A stretch of 64,000 nucleotides of DNA from Asaia sp. W19 (GTDB lineage Bacteria > Pseudomonadota > Alphaproteobacteria > Acetobacterales > Acetobacteraceae): assembly GCF_003994335.1 (NCBI RefSeq), contig NZ_PNQZ01000066.1:62001-126000 (forward strand), read 5' to 3'. The translations under genes were made by a program, and so were the position numbers. The notes under the pieces are model-generated. The model saw nothing but the letters and a program-made list of their open reading frames with translations. It had not been told where the DNA came from and did no database searches. Position 1 is the first letter of the stretch, and every line of letters begins with the position of its first letter. Positions 8,436-16,423 of this stretch are shown here, piece by piece.

Positions 8436-9824
8436 TCAACTCATGATCGTGTCATAGAGCAGCTTGAAATTGAGCATCAGGATAATTCCCGCCACGCTCC
8501 AGGAGAGCGCTTTCATCGCAGGGCGAATGGCGAAGCTCCCCATCTTGCGTCGATCGCCAACGAACATGACCAGCGGAATGACAGCAAAAGGTAGCTGCAG
8601 AGAGAGCACGACCTGACTGAAGATCAGTAATGTCCCCACGCCGTGATCGCCATACAGGGCCGTCACAACCACGACCGGCAGGATCGCCAGACCGCGGGTG
8701 ATCAGGCGCCTTGCCCAATGCGGTAGCGTCAGATGCAGAAAGCCCTCCATGACGATCTGCCCGGCCAGCGTGCCCGTAACGGTAGAGTTCGTCCCGGCCG
8801 CCAGAAGGGCCACGGCAAAAAGGGTCGAGGCGATCCCCATACCCAGAATGGGCGACAGGAGGCGATAGGCGTCCTCGATCTCGGCAACGTCCTGATGACC
8901 CGTGTTGTGAAACGCCGCCGCCGATACAATCAGGATCGCGGCATTGATGAACAGGGCAAGCATGAGGGCGATCGTGCTGTCCAATGTCGCCCAGCGCAGG
9001 GCTTCTCGTTTGCCGGGTTCCGTGCGCGGATAGGCCCGTGTCTGCACGATGGACGAATGCAGATACAGATTATGGGGCATTACGGTCGCGCCAATAATGC
9101 CGATGGCGATGTAGAGCATCGCCGGATTGGTCACGATTTCTAGGCGTGGCAGGAATCCCGCCATCATGGCGCCGAAAGGCGGAGCCGCCGCCAAAAGCTG
9201 TATGGAGAAGCAGAGCGCGATGATGGTCAGCAGCGCGATAATGAACGCTTCGAGATACCGAAATCCCCGGTTCATCAGAAAAAGCACGATGAGCGCATCG
9301 AAGGCCGAGATCAGCGCCCCGAAAAGTAGCGGTATGTGAAACAGAAGCTGAAGCGCCACGGCCGTGCCGATCACCTCCGCCAGATCGCAGGCAATGATGG
9401 CGATCTCGCAGGTCAGCCAGAGTACCAGCGTGACCGCGGGCGGGAAATGATCTCGACAGGCCTGGGCCAGATCACGCCCTGTGACAATGCCCAGACGTGC
9501 CGCAAGGGCCTGAAGCAGGATCGCCATGAGGTTCGAGATCATGATGACAGAAAGCAGCGTGTAGCCGAACTGCGCGCCGCCCTGCAGATCCGTCGCCCAG
9601 TTTCCGGGGTCCATATACCCGACGGCCACCATGTAGCCCGGCCCGACAAAAGCAAGAAAGCGCTGGAACCATTGGGCATGATCCGGCGCGACCCGCACGG
9701 AAGAGAAGACCTCAGGAAGGCTATGCGCATCGGCGCCCGACCGATGGATCGGGCGGAGCAGAGGCTTGCGTCCGCCCTTGGGGGCGGGGGGCAGTGTTTC
9801 CTGGGCGGTAGGCGGGTTAGACAT
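8436..9824 (-). CDS. mntH: Mn2+/divalent metal transporter MntH (Nramp family)
   Basis: 462 residues with about eleven hydrophobic segments. The two metal-binding signatures of the Nramp family are intact: DPGN at residues 72-75 in the first helix and [10 protein letters not shown] in the sixth. The N-terminus is about 50 residues longer than minimal MntH and is cytosolic and proline-rich. The protein should import Mn2+ (also Fe2+) with protons across the inner membrane. The manganese regulator gene mntR lies 294 bp upstream on the same strand, and an operator-like element precedes mntH, so Mn-dependent repression is likely. Confidence 0.94.
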   Translation of the reverse strand: MSNPPTAQETLPPAPKGGRKPLLRPIHRSGADAHSLPEVFSSVRVAPDHAQWFQRFLAFVGPGYMVAVGYMDPGNWATDLQGGAQFGYTLLSVIMISNLMAILLQALAARLGIVTGRDLAQACRDHFPPAVTLVLWLTCEIAIIACDLAEVIGTAVALQLLFHIPLLFGALISAFDALIVLFLMNRGFRYLEAFIIALLTIIALCFSIQLLAAAPPFGAMMAGFLPRLEIVTNPAMLYIAIGIIGATVMPHNLYLHSSIVQTRAYPRTEPGKREALRWATLDSTIALMLALFINAAILIVSAAAFHNTGHQDVAEIEDAYRLLSPILGMGIASTLFAVALLAAGTNSTVTGTLAGQIVMEGFLHLTLPHWARRLITRGLAILPVVVVTALYGDHGVGTLLIFSQVVLSLQLPFAVIPLVMFVGDRRKMGSFAIRPAMKALSWSVAGIILMLNFKLLYDTIMS

Positions 9825-9855
9825 AAGACGGCACTCAAACCCAATGCTTAGAGAT

Positions 9856-9872
9856 ATGCAATATACTATATT
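9856..9872 (-). promoter_or_regulatory. Putative MntR operator upstream of mntH
   Basis: Bases 9860-9872 are a perfect odd-length palindrome, AATATACTATATT, 36-48 bp upstream of the mntH start. The plus-strand reading ATGCAATATACTATA (9856-9870) shares both ends with the repeats in front of mntR (ATGCAA and ACTATA, three bases shorter in between). The shared words at two manganese genes are what support a common regulator; no match to the E. coli MntR box was seen. Confidence 0.45.
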
Positions 9873-10118
9873 CAGGATGAACCGATATTCTGGACCGATA
9901 ACGTCCTGTTGAGCGGGAAGTTGGGGTCGGAAGGAAGCGTATCAGGGGCGAACGGGCAGGCGCAGGCACGCAGGCGCTATATGCAGTCCGCGCCGGCTGG
10001 GCGGACTGGTCAGCAACGGGGCGCCATGATGGGGTGACGCAGGCGCTGCGTGGGGTCAGGATGACCCCGCGAGGGACCGGGGAATACAGGCACCCTCAGG
10101 TCTGTTGGGCCGCTTTCA
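9873..10118. other. Gene-free region with GC-rich hairpins between mntR and mntH
   Basis: No coding region recognised. Two strong inverted repeats are visible: CAGTCCGC/GCGGACTG at 9984-10008 and GGGGTCA/TGACCCC at 10052-10068, the latter 51 bp after the mntR stop. Neither is followed by a T-tract on the minus strand. They could end mntR transcription, but this is weak. Confidence 0.35.
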
Positions 10119-10631
10119 TCAGGGGCGGGGCTTGCGGTCTATAAGGCCGGTCAGGCCAGCAGCAAGAGCGCGGTCGAAAGCGGCGAGGGTTTCGTCGCTG
10201 ACGTAATGCTCGATCCCCTCGGCATCGACACGGACCGTTTCCTCGCTGATGCCGAGCGCACGCAGAAAGCTCTCGACGATCCGGTGCCGGTGCTTCGCCT
10301 GATTGGCGATCTCCTGTCCCTTCTCGGTCAGGAAGACGCCGCGGTAGGGGCGGCGATGCACGTACCCCTCGCTGGCCAGACGGGTGAGCATCTTTGCCAC
10401 GGTGGGCTGGGAGACCCCCAGACGCGTGGCGATATCGACCTGGCGCGCCTCATAACCCTCCGCCAGGAGGTCGGCAATCAGCTCGACATAATCCTCGATC
10501 AGGGCATTGCGGCGCGCTTCACGGTTGAGCCGAAACCCCTCCGATTGCGTGTCGATATCCGGCAGGGTGATTTCTCCCGTGCCCGGCTGGCGCGTCTGTT
10601 TCCCACCTGATCCTGTCTTGGCGTCCTTCAT
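10119..10631 (-). CDS. mntR: Manganese-dependent transcriptional regulator MntR (DtxR family)
   Basis: With the start at 10631 the protein has 170 residues. It closely follows the E. coli MntR pattern: GFR..REA...LI.DYVELI at the start of the DNA-binding domain, the helix-turn-helix [24 protein letters not shown], then RGVFLT..G and the metal-site region [12 protein letters not shown] and [14 protein letters not shown]. It should bind Mn2+ and repress mntH. A longer reading frame runs upstream to 10907, but it would pass through a tandem repeat that looks like an operator, and the family homology begins only after 10631, so I prefer the short form. No good ribosome site precedes 10631, so the exact start is uncertain. 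Confidence 0.9.
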   Translation of the reverse strand: MKDAKTGSGGKQTRQPGTGEITLPDIDTQSEGFRLNREARRNALIEDYVELIADLLAEGYEARQVDIATRLGVSQPTVAKMLTRLASEGYVHRRPYRGVFLTEKGQEIANQAKHRHRIVESFLRALGISEETVRVDAEGIEHYVSDETLAAFDRALAAGLTGLIDRKPRP

Positions 10632-10717
10632 GGGAGGTTCATTGCAGATTACCCGGCCGATCTCAACCGAAGCTGCGTTACGGGATATGTCGCCCTCCGA
10701 GCCCGGAAAAGCGCAGC

Positions 10718-10745
10718 CCATGCAAACTAGTCCATGCAAACTATA
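10718..10745 (-). promoter_or_regulatory. Tandem 14-bp repeats in the mntR-glsA divergent region
   Basis: Two direct copies of CCATGCAAACTA start at 10718 and 10732, a period of 14 bp. The second copy continues to ACTATA at 10745. They lie 87-113 bp upstream of the mntR start and about 107 bp before glsA. Half-sites resemble the element in front of mntH, suggesting MntR autoregulation. Confidence 0.45.
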
Positions 10746-10851
10746 CGCAATCCCGCGCAACGCGGCGTGAACACGCCCGAGATTGTGTGCCGTGAGGGCG
10801 CGTGTCATGTGTGGGTGAAGCTGATCCGGAGCAGCGCGGAGGGAAGAACTG

Positions 10852-11811
10852 ATGGCCGATCTCGACAGCATCATTGCCGAAATCGTGCGTGAAATGCAGA
10901 CGATCACCGAGCGCGGGCATGTGGCGGATTACATTCCGCCCCTCGCTCGCGTCGATCCGGGGAAGTTCGGCATCGCCGTGATCGATGCCAGCGGACAGGC
11001 CCATGTTGCGGGGGATGCTGACGAGGCGTTCTCGATCCAGAGCCTGTCCAAGGTGTTCGGCCTGACCCTGGCCCTCACATTGGAGGGCAGCGAATTATGG
11101 AGCCGGGTGCGCCAGGAGCCATCGGGCAGCGCGTTCAACTCCATCGTTCAGCTCGAGAGCGAGCATGGCATTCCGCGCAACCCGTTCATCAATGCGGGGG
11201 CCATCGTCATTTCCGATATCCTGGTTTCGCGTCTGGGACGGCTTGGCGCGCGTCAGGCGCTGCTTGATTTCGCCCTCTCGCAATCGGGTAATCCGGAGGG
11301 GCTGCATATCGATGAGAACATGGCGGCCCAGGAGCGCGATACAGGGTTTCGCAATGCGGCCCTTGCCAATTACATGCGCACCTTCGGCAATATCAGAAAC
11401 CCGATCGAGGACACGCTCGACCTCTATTTCCATCAATGTGCCCTCACCATGTCCTGCCGCCAGCTTGCCGGGATAGGCGGCTATCTCATGACGGGCGGCG
11501 TCGATCTGCGCACGGGGCGCATGATCACAAGCGTGCCCGATGCGCGCACCATCATGGCGCTGATGATGATGTGCGGCCATTATGACGGCTCAGGCGCCTT
11601 TGCCATACGCGTCGGTCTGCCGGGCAAGTCGGGTGTGGGGGGCGGTATCCTGGCCATTGCTCCTGGTCTGGCATCGGTGGCGGTCTGGTCGCCGGGTCTG
11701 AATAGCCAGGGCAATTCGCTGCTCGGCACTTTGGCCCTCGAGCGTCTGGTACAGAAGACCGGCTGGTCGGTCTTCAATCCCTTCCCCCTCTCGGTCCAGA
11801 CCATTCTTTGA
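10852..11811 (+). CDS. glsA: Glutaminase
   Basis: 319 residues, close to the ~308 of bacterial GlsA. The serine-lysine dyad of the beta-lactamase-like fold is visible as S64-L-S-K67 in [10 protein letters not shown]. Other family blocks are [33 protein letters not shown] and [13 protein letters not shown]. The enzyme hydrolyses glutamine to glutamate and ammonia in the cytosol and in some bacteria contributes to acid resistance. GGAGGGAAG sits immediately upstream of the ATG. It is divergent from mntR, and the sequence after it is a decayed gene, so it probably forms its own transcription unit. Confidence 0.95.
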   Translation: MADLDSIIAEIVREMQTITERGHVADYIPPLARVDPGKFGIAVIDASGQAHVAGDADEAFSIQSLSKVFGLTLALTLEGSELWSRVRQEPSGSAFNSIVQLESEHGIPRNPFINAGAIVISDILVSRLGRLGARQALLDFALSQSGNPEGLHIDENMAAQERDTGFRNAALANYMRTFGNIRNPIEDTLDLYFHQCALTMSCRQLAGIGGYLMTGGVDLRTGRMITSVPDARTIMALMMMCGHYDGSGAFAIRVGLPGKSGVGGGILAIAPGLASVAVWSPGLNSQGNSLLGTLALERLVQKTGWSVFNPFPLSVQTIL

Positions 11812-11863
11812 GGGGCGACGCTCCCAAAGGGGCAGGAGAAGCCGGATGAGCCGAATTACGTAA

Positions 11864-12316
11864 TTCTCGATCATGGGAGCGCTCATGGCCGGGCATTTCG
11901 AGCATCTGGTGCTCCGGCGCCCGTATCGAACCGACCCGGAAGAGGATGGCATACGGCATGTCGAGGCAGTCGCTGCGAGCCAGCAAGCCTCACCCTGCGC
12001 CGCAGTGGTTGGGCGGCTGATAGGCTTCTGGACGCCTGCTCTCATTGGTCGCGTCTCCGTGCCGGAATTTCACTTCCATTTCCTCGACGAGGCGGAATCG
12101 ATCAGTGGTCAAGTACTCGAATTTGCAGCGGAGCGCGCAGTTCTCGGTTTTGAAGAGAAACCGATCATCGAGGTGACCAACCCGCAAAGCGCAGCCTACA
12201 AGGCTTTGCCGATCGATCTCGAAAAGCTCGATAACGATGATCCATCGCATCGAGAGATAGAAGCGGGCGCGAGCGTGTCTTGCGCTGGGGCCTGCTCGTG
12301 TCATCATGGCCGCTGA
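11864..12316 (+). pseudogene. Remnant of acetolactate decarboxylase (budA/aldC-like)
   Basis: The frame from about 11864 reads like the C-terminal two thirds of acetolactate decarboxylase: a GHFEHLVLRRP block, then VVGRLIGFWTPALIGRVSVP, and EFHFHFLDEAESISGQVLEF, which corresponds to the zinc-binding segment normally ending in GGHVLxF. Two of the three zinc histidines remain (HFH), but the third has become Gln in SGQVL. The N-terminal ~100 residues are missing because the glsA stop is only about 50 bp upstream, and an in-frame TAA lies just before the homology (11861). The last 15 or so residues look unrelated. I conclude it is a truncated, inactive copy. The family is recognised by motif only; a similarity search would settle it. 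Confidence 0.6.
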
Positions 12317-12343
12317 AGCGCCTCGTTTTTACGGTCTGACGCC

Positions 12344-13885
12344 ATGCATCCGCTCGATAGTCTCGTCATCCTTCTTTATTTCGCAGGACTGTCCCTGCTG
12401 ATCTGGCGTGTCAGTCGGCGTGCAGGCGGCTCGGCCAGCGATTTTCTCTCTGCCCATCACGATCTGCCCTGGTGGGCACTCTGCCTGTCGCTCGTCGCGA
12501 CCGAAACCTCGACGCTCACCTTCATCAGCATTCCGGGCATCGGCTACACGCGGGGTCTGGTTTTCCTCGGGGTGGCTGGTGGGTACGCCATCGGCCGCAG
12601 CGCCGTGGCGCTCTGGTTTCTGCCGCGCTATGCAGCAGGGACCATGTCCAGTGCCTATGCTCTGCTTGGTATGCGCTACGGTGCCCCCATGCAGAGACTC
12701 GCCTCAGCCGCTTTTCTGATTACGCGGTTTCTGGCTGAGAGCATCCGGCTGCTTGCCGGGGCTCTGCCCATTGTCTGGTTGCTTGCGCAGTCGGGGCTGC
12801 CTCTGGGCCGCTGGGGGGTGCTCGCGCTCATCCTGATATTCACGCTTGGGTATACGATGCTCGGCGGATTACGGGCTGTGGTCTGGTCTGATGCCATTCA
12901 GCTTGGGGTATATGGGTTCGGTGCGCTGTTCTGCGTGATGTTTCTGGCCCCGACCCTGAGTGGCGCAGGTTGGCAGGCTGCTGCACAAGCGGGGCTGTTG
13001 CGTTTTTTCCATCCTACCGGCCCGGGCAACTGGCTCAGTGACCCCTTCACTGTCGGCGCCGCTCTGGTTGGGGGCGCCATTCTGTCTGTCGCGTCTCATG
13101 GGACGGACCAACTCATGGTGCAGCGCGTTCTGGCCGCGCGTAGTCTGGGGGCCGCACGTCTGGCCCTGATGGGCAGCGCTGTTGTGGTGGCCTTGTTATT
13201 CGGTCTGCTTTCCCTCCTGGGTGTGCAGCTCTGGATTGCACGGGCCGGACAGAGTCTTGTTGCCCAGGGCCTCGCCTCGCCGGATGCACTGTTTCCGCAT
13301 TTCATGATCGAGAGCCTGCCTGCCGGAATTACGGGCCTGCTGATCGCAGGGGTGTTGAGCGCCACGATGGGATCGCTCTCCTCCACCCTCAATGCCATGG
13401 CGGGAGCCAGCCTGACCGATTTCGGGCCTGCTCCACGCAGTCTGATCGAGCGATGCATGAGGGCGCTGGGCTATCGCCCCGGGCCGCTCTCTGCACCGCG
13501 CTTCATGACGTTGTTCTGGGGGGGCGTTCTGCTTCTGGGGGCAGCGCTATTCACTATGGGCAGCCAATCAGCGGTCATTCTGGGGCTGACCGTTGCGGGA
13601 TGGTCCTATGGCCCCACATTGGGCGCCTTTTTCTCAGCACTGTTCCTGCCCGGGCTGGGAAGGCGGGCTGTCATGATTGGGTTCATCGTCTCGCTTGGCC
13701 TCATGGCCGTGGTCCTGGTCGTCGGGCAATATGGTGGCCCAGCGATCGCTTTTTCCTGGCTTGTGCCCCTGGGGATCCTGCTCCACCTTGGCGTGGCCGT
13801 TCTGGTCAGGCTGCTTTTCCCCGCGCCTGCTCCCGCTCGTCTTGCGTCATCTTCCCCAAACCGCCCGGAGCCTCGTCGTGACTGA
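12344..13885 (+). CDS. Sodium:solute symporter (SSS family), probable amino-sugar transporter
   Basis: 513 residues with about thirteen hydrophobic helices. SSS-family marks are the early substituted segment FLSAHHDLPWWALCLSLVATETST with FISIPG (helix 1-2 sodium site region), the GGLRAVVWSDAIQ block in the fifth helix, and SSTLNAMAGASLTDF towards the end. It should import a small solute with Na+. The next gene, murQ, begins 8 bp inside its 3' end and anmK follows, so the likely cargo is N-acetylmuramic acid or its 1,6-anhydro form. That parallels the SSS-type MurT of the Tannerella murTKQ operon. Substrate is inferred from context only. No strong ribosome site is visible at the start. Confidence 0.85.
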   Translation: MHPLDSLVILLYFAGLSLLIWRVSRRAGGSASDFLSAHHDLPWWALCLSLVATETSTLTFISIPGIGYTRGLVFLGVAGGYAIGRSAVALWFLPRYAAGTMSSAYALLGMRYGAPMQRLASAAFLITRFLAESIRLLAGALPIVWLLAQSGLPLGRWGVLALILIFTLGYTMLGGLRAVVWSDAIQLGVYGFGALFCVMFLAPTLSGAGWQAAAQAGLLRFFHPTGPGNWLSDPFTVGAALVGGAILSVASHGTDQLMVQRVLAARSLGAARLALMGSAVVVALLFGLLSLLGVQLWIARAGQSLVAQGLASPDALFPHFMIESLPAGITGLLIAGVLSATMGSLSSTLNAMAGASLTDFGPAPRSLIERCMRALGYRPGPLSAPRFMTLFWGGVLLLGAALFTMGSQSAVILGLTVAGWSYGPTLGAFFSALFLPGLGRRAVMIGFIVSLGLMAVVLVVGQYGGPAIAFSWLVPLGILLHLGVAVLVRLLFPAPAPARLASSSPNRPEPRRD

Positions 13886-14774
13886 AACGCTCGCCTCCCT
13901 CCAGACAGAACATCACGACCCGCGCTACGCGACTATAGAGCTCTGGCCAACCGCAACCATTCTTGATGCGCTTGCCGAAGCCCAGATGGCGGCAACGGCG
14001 CTCGTGCGCGCCGCCGTACCGGCTTTGGAAACTGCCGTCGAGGCAGCCCTGCCGAGGCTGCGCGCCGGGGGGCGGCTCTTTTATGTGGGCGCCGGTACGG
14101 CGGGGCGTGTGGGCATGCAGGATGGTGTGGAGCTTACCCCCACCTATGGCTGGCCCGCCGAACGTCTGGTGATGTTGCTGGCGGGTGGTAATGGCGCCGC
14201 GTCAACGGCCGTCGAAGGGGCCGAGGATGACGAGGGCGCCGCCCGCGCTGAGATGGCCGCCCATGAGGTCGGACCAGAAGACGTCGTGTTTGGCATCGCG
14301 GCAAGCGGGAACACGCCCTATACCTGTGCCGCCGCGAAGGCGGGTCGGGAGGCGGGCGCCCTGACCATCGGTATCAGCTGCGTGTCCGGGGCACGGCTTC
14401 TGCGCGAAGCCGAACTCGGTATCGTGTTGCCGACAGGTTCCGAGGCCGTGGCGGGCTCGACCCGGCTGAAAGCAGGAACGGCCCAGAAGGCTGCGCTCAA
14501 CCTGCTCTCCACCACGTTGATGATCCGTCTGGGTCATGTCTATCAGGGGCTGATGGTGGATATGCGCGTGACCAATACCAAGCTGGCCCGGCGTGCCATG
14601 GGCATGGTGCGCTCTCTGGCTGGAGGAAGTGATGAGGAGATTGGCGCGGCGCTGAAACAGAGCGATGGCAACGTCAAGCGCGCCGTCCTCCTGCGCCACG
14701 GCATGAGCCTTGCCGAAGCGGAGAGGGCTCTTGAGGCGGCTCAGGGTGATCTTCACGCTGTTCTGAAATCCTGA
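13878..14774 (+). CDS. murQ: N-acetylmuramic acid 6-phosphate etherase MurQ
   Basis: The start is taken as GTG at 13878, overlapping the transporter stop; this gives 298 residues, the length of E. coli MurQ. Reading upstream in the same frame adds only transporter-shadow sequence. Family marks: GGRLFYVGAGTAGRVGMQDG with the SIS-domain sugar-phosphate loop, VELTPTYG carrying the first catalytic Glu, EGAEDDEGAA with the second, GIAASGNTPYT, and PTGSEAVAGSTRLKAGTAQK. MurQ cleaves the lactyl ether of MurNAc-6-phosphate to GlcNAc-6-phosphate and lactate, an intracellular step of peptidoglycan recycling. Downstream anmK supplies the substrate. Confidence 0.95.
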   Translation: MTETLASLQTEHHDPRYATIELWPTATILDALAEAQMAATALVRAAVPALETAVEAALPRLRAGGRLFYVGAGTAGRVGMQDGVELTPTYGWPAERLVMLLAGGNGAASTAVEGAEDDEGAARAEMAAHEVGPEDVVFGIAASGNTPYTCAAAKAGREAGALTIGISCVSGARLLREAELGIVLPTGSEAVAGSTRLKAGTAQKAALNLLSTTLMIRLGHVYQGLMVDMRVTNTKLARRAMGMVRSLAGGSDEEIGAALKQSDGNVKRAVLLRHGMSLAEAERALEAAQGDLHAVLKS

Positions 14775-14792
14775 ACGATCTCGGGGAAGCGG

Positions 14793-15905
14793 ATGAGCAG
14801 TTTCGTTTATCGCAGCATCGGCATGATGAGTGGCACGTCGCTCGACGGCGTAGATGCCGCCCTGATCGAGACAGACGGGGTCCAGGTTTTGCGTCGGGGG
14901 CACGCGCTGAGCCTTCCCTACCCGGCTTCCCTGCGTCGCGATATCTACGCGCTGTTTGACCGGGCAGCCGCGTTGCAGGGAGATGAGCCTGATCTCCTGG
15001 CGGCCGAACAGGCATTGACCGACTTGCATGTCGAGGCGGTGCGTCAGATCCTGGCAGAGGAAGGCGCGGCCGATCTGGTCGGGTTTCACGGTCAGACCCT
15101 CTACCACGCGCCCGAAAACGGCCGGACCTGGCAAATCGGCGATGCGACATCGCTGTCACGACAGACGGGCCTGCCCGTGATCCATGATTTCCGCTGCGAC
15201 GATGTGGCGCATGGGGGAGAGGGCGCACCTTTGGCACCCTGGTATCATGCAGCCTGCCTTGCTCAGGAGGCGGGGCCCGTGGCCATTCTCAATATCGGCG
15301 GCGTGGCCAATGTCACTTTTGTCGGGCGCGACGGCGCGGTGCTCGCGGGAGATACAGGACCGGGTAATGCCCTGCTCGATGACTGGGCGCTGCGCCATAC
15401 GGGGATAGCCTATGATCGCGACGGTGCGCTGGCCCGTGAGGGGACTGTAGATGCGGCGCGCCTCTGGGCGCTCCTTTCACATCCTTTTTTCGACCGTCCG
15501 CCGCCGAAATCTCTGGATCGGCAGGCATTCGCCACTGCGCTCGATGTTCTGGCACCTCTCTCGGCGCAAGATGGCGCAGCGACCCTGGTCGCCTTCACCG
15601 TACAGGCCATCGCGCGAACCGCGCTGCCGGAGCCGCCGCGCGCCTGGTTCGTCTGTGGCGGTGGACGTCATAATCCGGCGCTGATGCAGGCGCTCGCACA
15701 AGCCGTTCCGGGGGAAGTCAGCCCGGTCGAGGTGCTCGGATGGAATGGCGACATGGTGGAGGCCGAGTGCTTCGGCTTTCTCGCCGTGCGCAGTTTGCGC
15801 GGCCTGCCTCTATCCGCTCCCGGTATCACGGGGGCGCCCGGGTTTTTCACGGGGGGGCGGTTGAGTTGTGTCGGGATCAGGCCGGAGCTTCTGGTTCGTG
15901 GCTAA
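14793..15905 (+). CDS. anmK: 1,6-anhydro-N-acetylmuramic acid kinase AnmK
   Basis: 370 residues, normal for AnmK. The N-terminal ATP-binding motif GMMSGTSLDGVDAALIE is intact, followed by GFHGQTLYH, NIGGVANVT, GDTGPGNALLDDW and the C-terminal CGGGRHNPALM block with a conserved Glu in NGDMVEAECFGFLAVR. It opens the anhydro ring of anhMurNAc while phosphorylating it to MurNAc-6-phosphate, the MurQ substrate. The gene follows murQ by 18 bp with a GGGGAAG ribosome site. Together with the transporter this forms a compact recycling or uptake operon. Confidence 0.95.
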   Translation: MSSFVYRSIGMMSGTSLDGVDAALIETDGVQVLRRGHALSLPYPASLRRDIYALFDRAAALQGDEPDLLAAEQALTDLHVEAVRQILAEEGAADLVGFHGQTLYHAPENGRTWQIGDATSLSRQTGLPVIHDFRCDDVAHGGEGAPLAPWYHAACLAQEAGPVAILNIGGVANVTFVGRDGAVLAGDTGPGNALLDDWALRHTGIAYDRDGALAREGTVDAARLWALLSHPFFDRPPPKSLDRQAFATALDVLAPLSAQDGAATLVAFTVQAIARTALPEPPRAWFVCGGGRHNPALMQALAQAVPGEVSPVEVLGWNGDMVEAECFGFLAVRSLRGLPLSAPGITGAPGFFTGGRLSCVGIRPELLVRG

Positions 15906-16059
15906 CCGGACGAGGACGCTCTCAGTGCGTCACGGCACATCTGGAACGGGAGAGGGAATGAGGGCGCTCCCCAGGGATTGATCCGTCCGCGAGAGAGGGC
16001 AGATTGACACCATGCTCGGGCTGATGCGTTGATGATGTGTAACATTGAATGGATCGATC

Positions 16060-16203
16060 ATGGCCAAAATCATCGCAATTCTCGTGGGCGCTATGGCCCT
16101 GACTGCCTGTAACGGGATCGATCACGCCGCTTGCCCGAATGATCCCACGGCATCGTCCTATCAGATCACGAGTGCCAAATCGGTCCTGCATACCTGCAAC
16201 TGA
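16060..16203 (+). CDS. Small lipoprotein of 47 residues
   Basis: The ATG at 16060 opens a 47-residue frame, MAKIIAILVGAMALTACNG..., with a textbook lipobox LTAC at residues 14-17. The mature peptide would be 31 residues with three cysteines (C17 lipidated, C25, C46), so a disulfide is possible. The size and lipobox recall entericidins, but the rest does not match them. A consensus -35 hexamer TTGACA lies at 16004-16009, although no matching -10 was found at normal spacing. Two inverted repeats follow the stop. It is too short to identify further. Confidence 0.55.
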   Translation: MAKIIAILVGAMALTACNGIDHAACPNDPTASSYQITSAKSVLHTCN

Positions 16204-16206
16204 GCG

Positions 16207-16259
16207 ATGGGGCCGAGTTCCGGCCCCGTTATGCCCCTCATTCTGGGAATGGGGGGCAG
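16207..16259 (+). terminator. Two consecutive hairpins after the small lipoprotein gene
   Basis: GGGGCCG...CGGCCCC at 16209-16227 is a 7-bp stem beginning 6 bp after the stop codon. A second repeat, CCCCTCATTC/GAATGGGG with one bulge, lies at 16234-16254. Neither has a T-run, so these may terminate inefficiently or protect the message end. Confidence 0.4.
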
Positions 16260-16423
16260 GAAATACATCCGTCATAATTATTTAATGGCGTCGCCATATT
16301 AATAAATAAGACGTAAATGCGTCACAAAACTATAGTTTGATACAATAGAAACCCTTCGACAGAGTGCGCGCCGATATCGGATGCGTAACGATACGCATGC
16401 GGCCAACCAGTCGGAACAGGTTC

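Noticed and set aside
9825..9900. Manganese (yybP-ykoY) riboswitch before mntH
   Set aside because: The leader is too short for the fold and the conserved loop sequences are absent; an MntR operator fits better.
15922..16275. 117-codon minus-strand frame
   Set aside because: Composition is atypical and it covers the lipoprotein gene and its hairpins; no recognisable domain.
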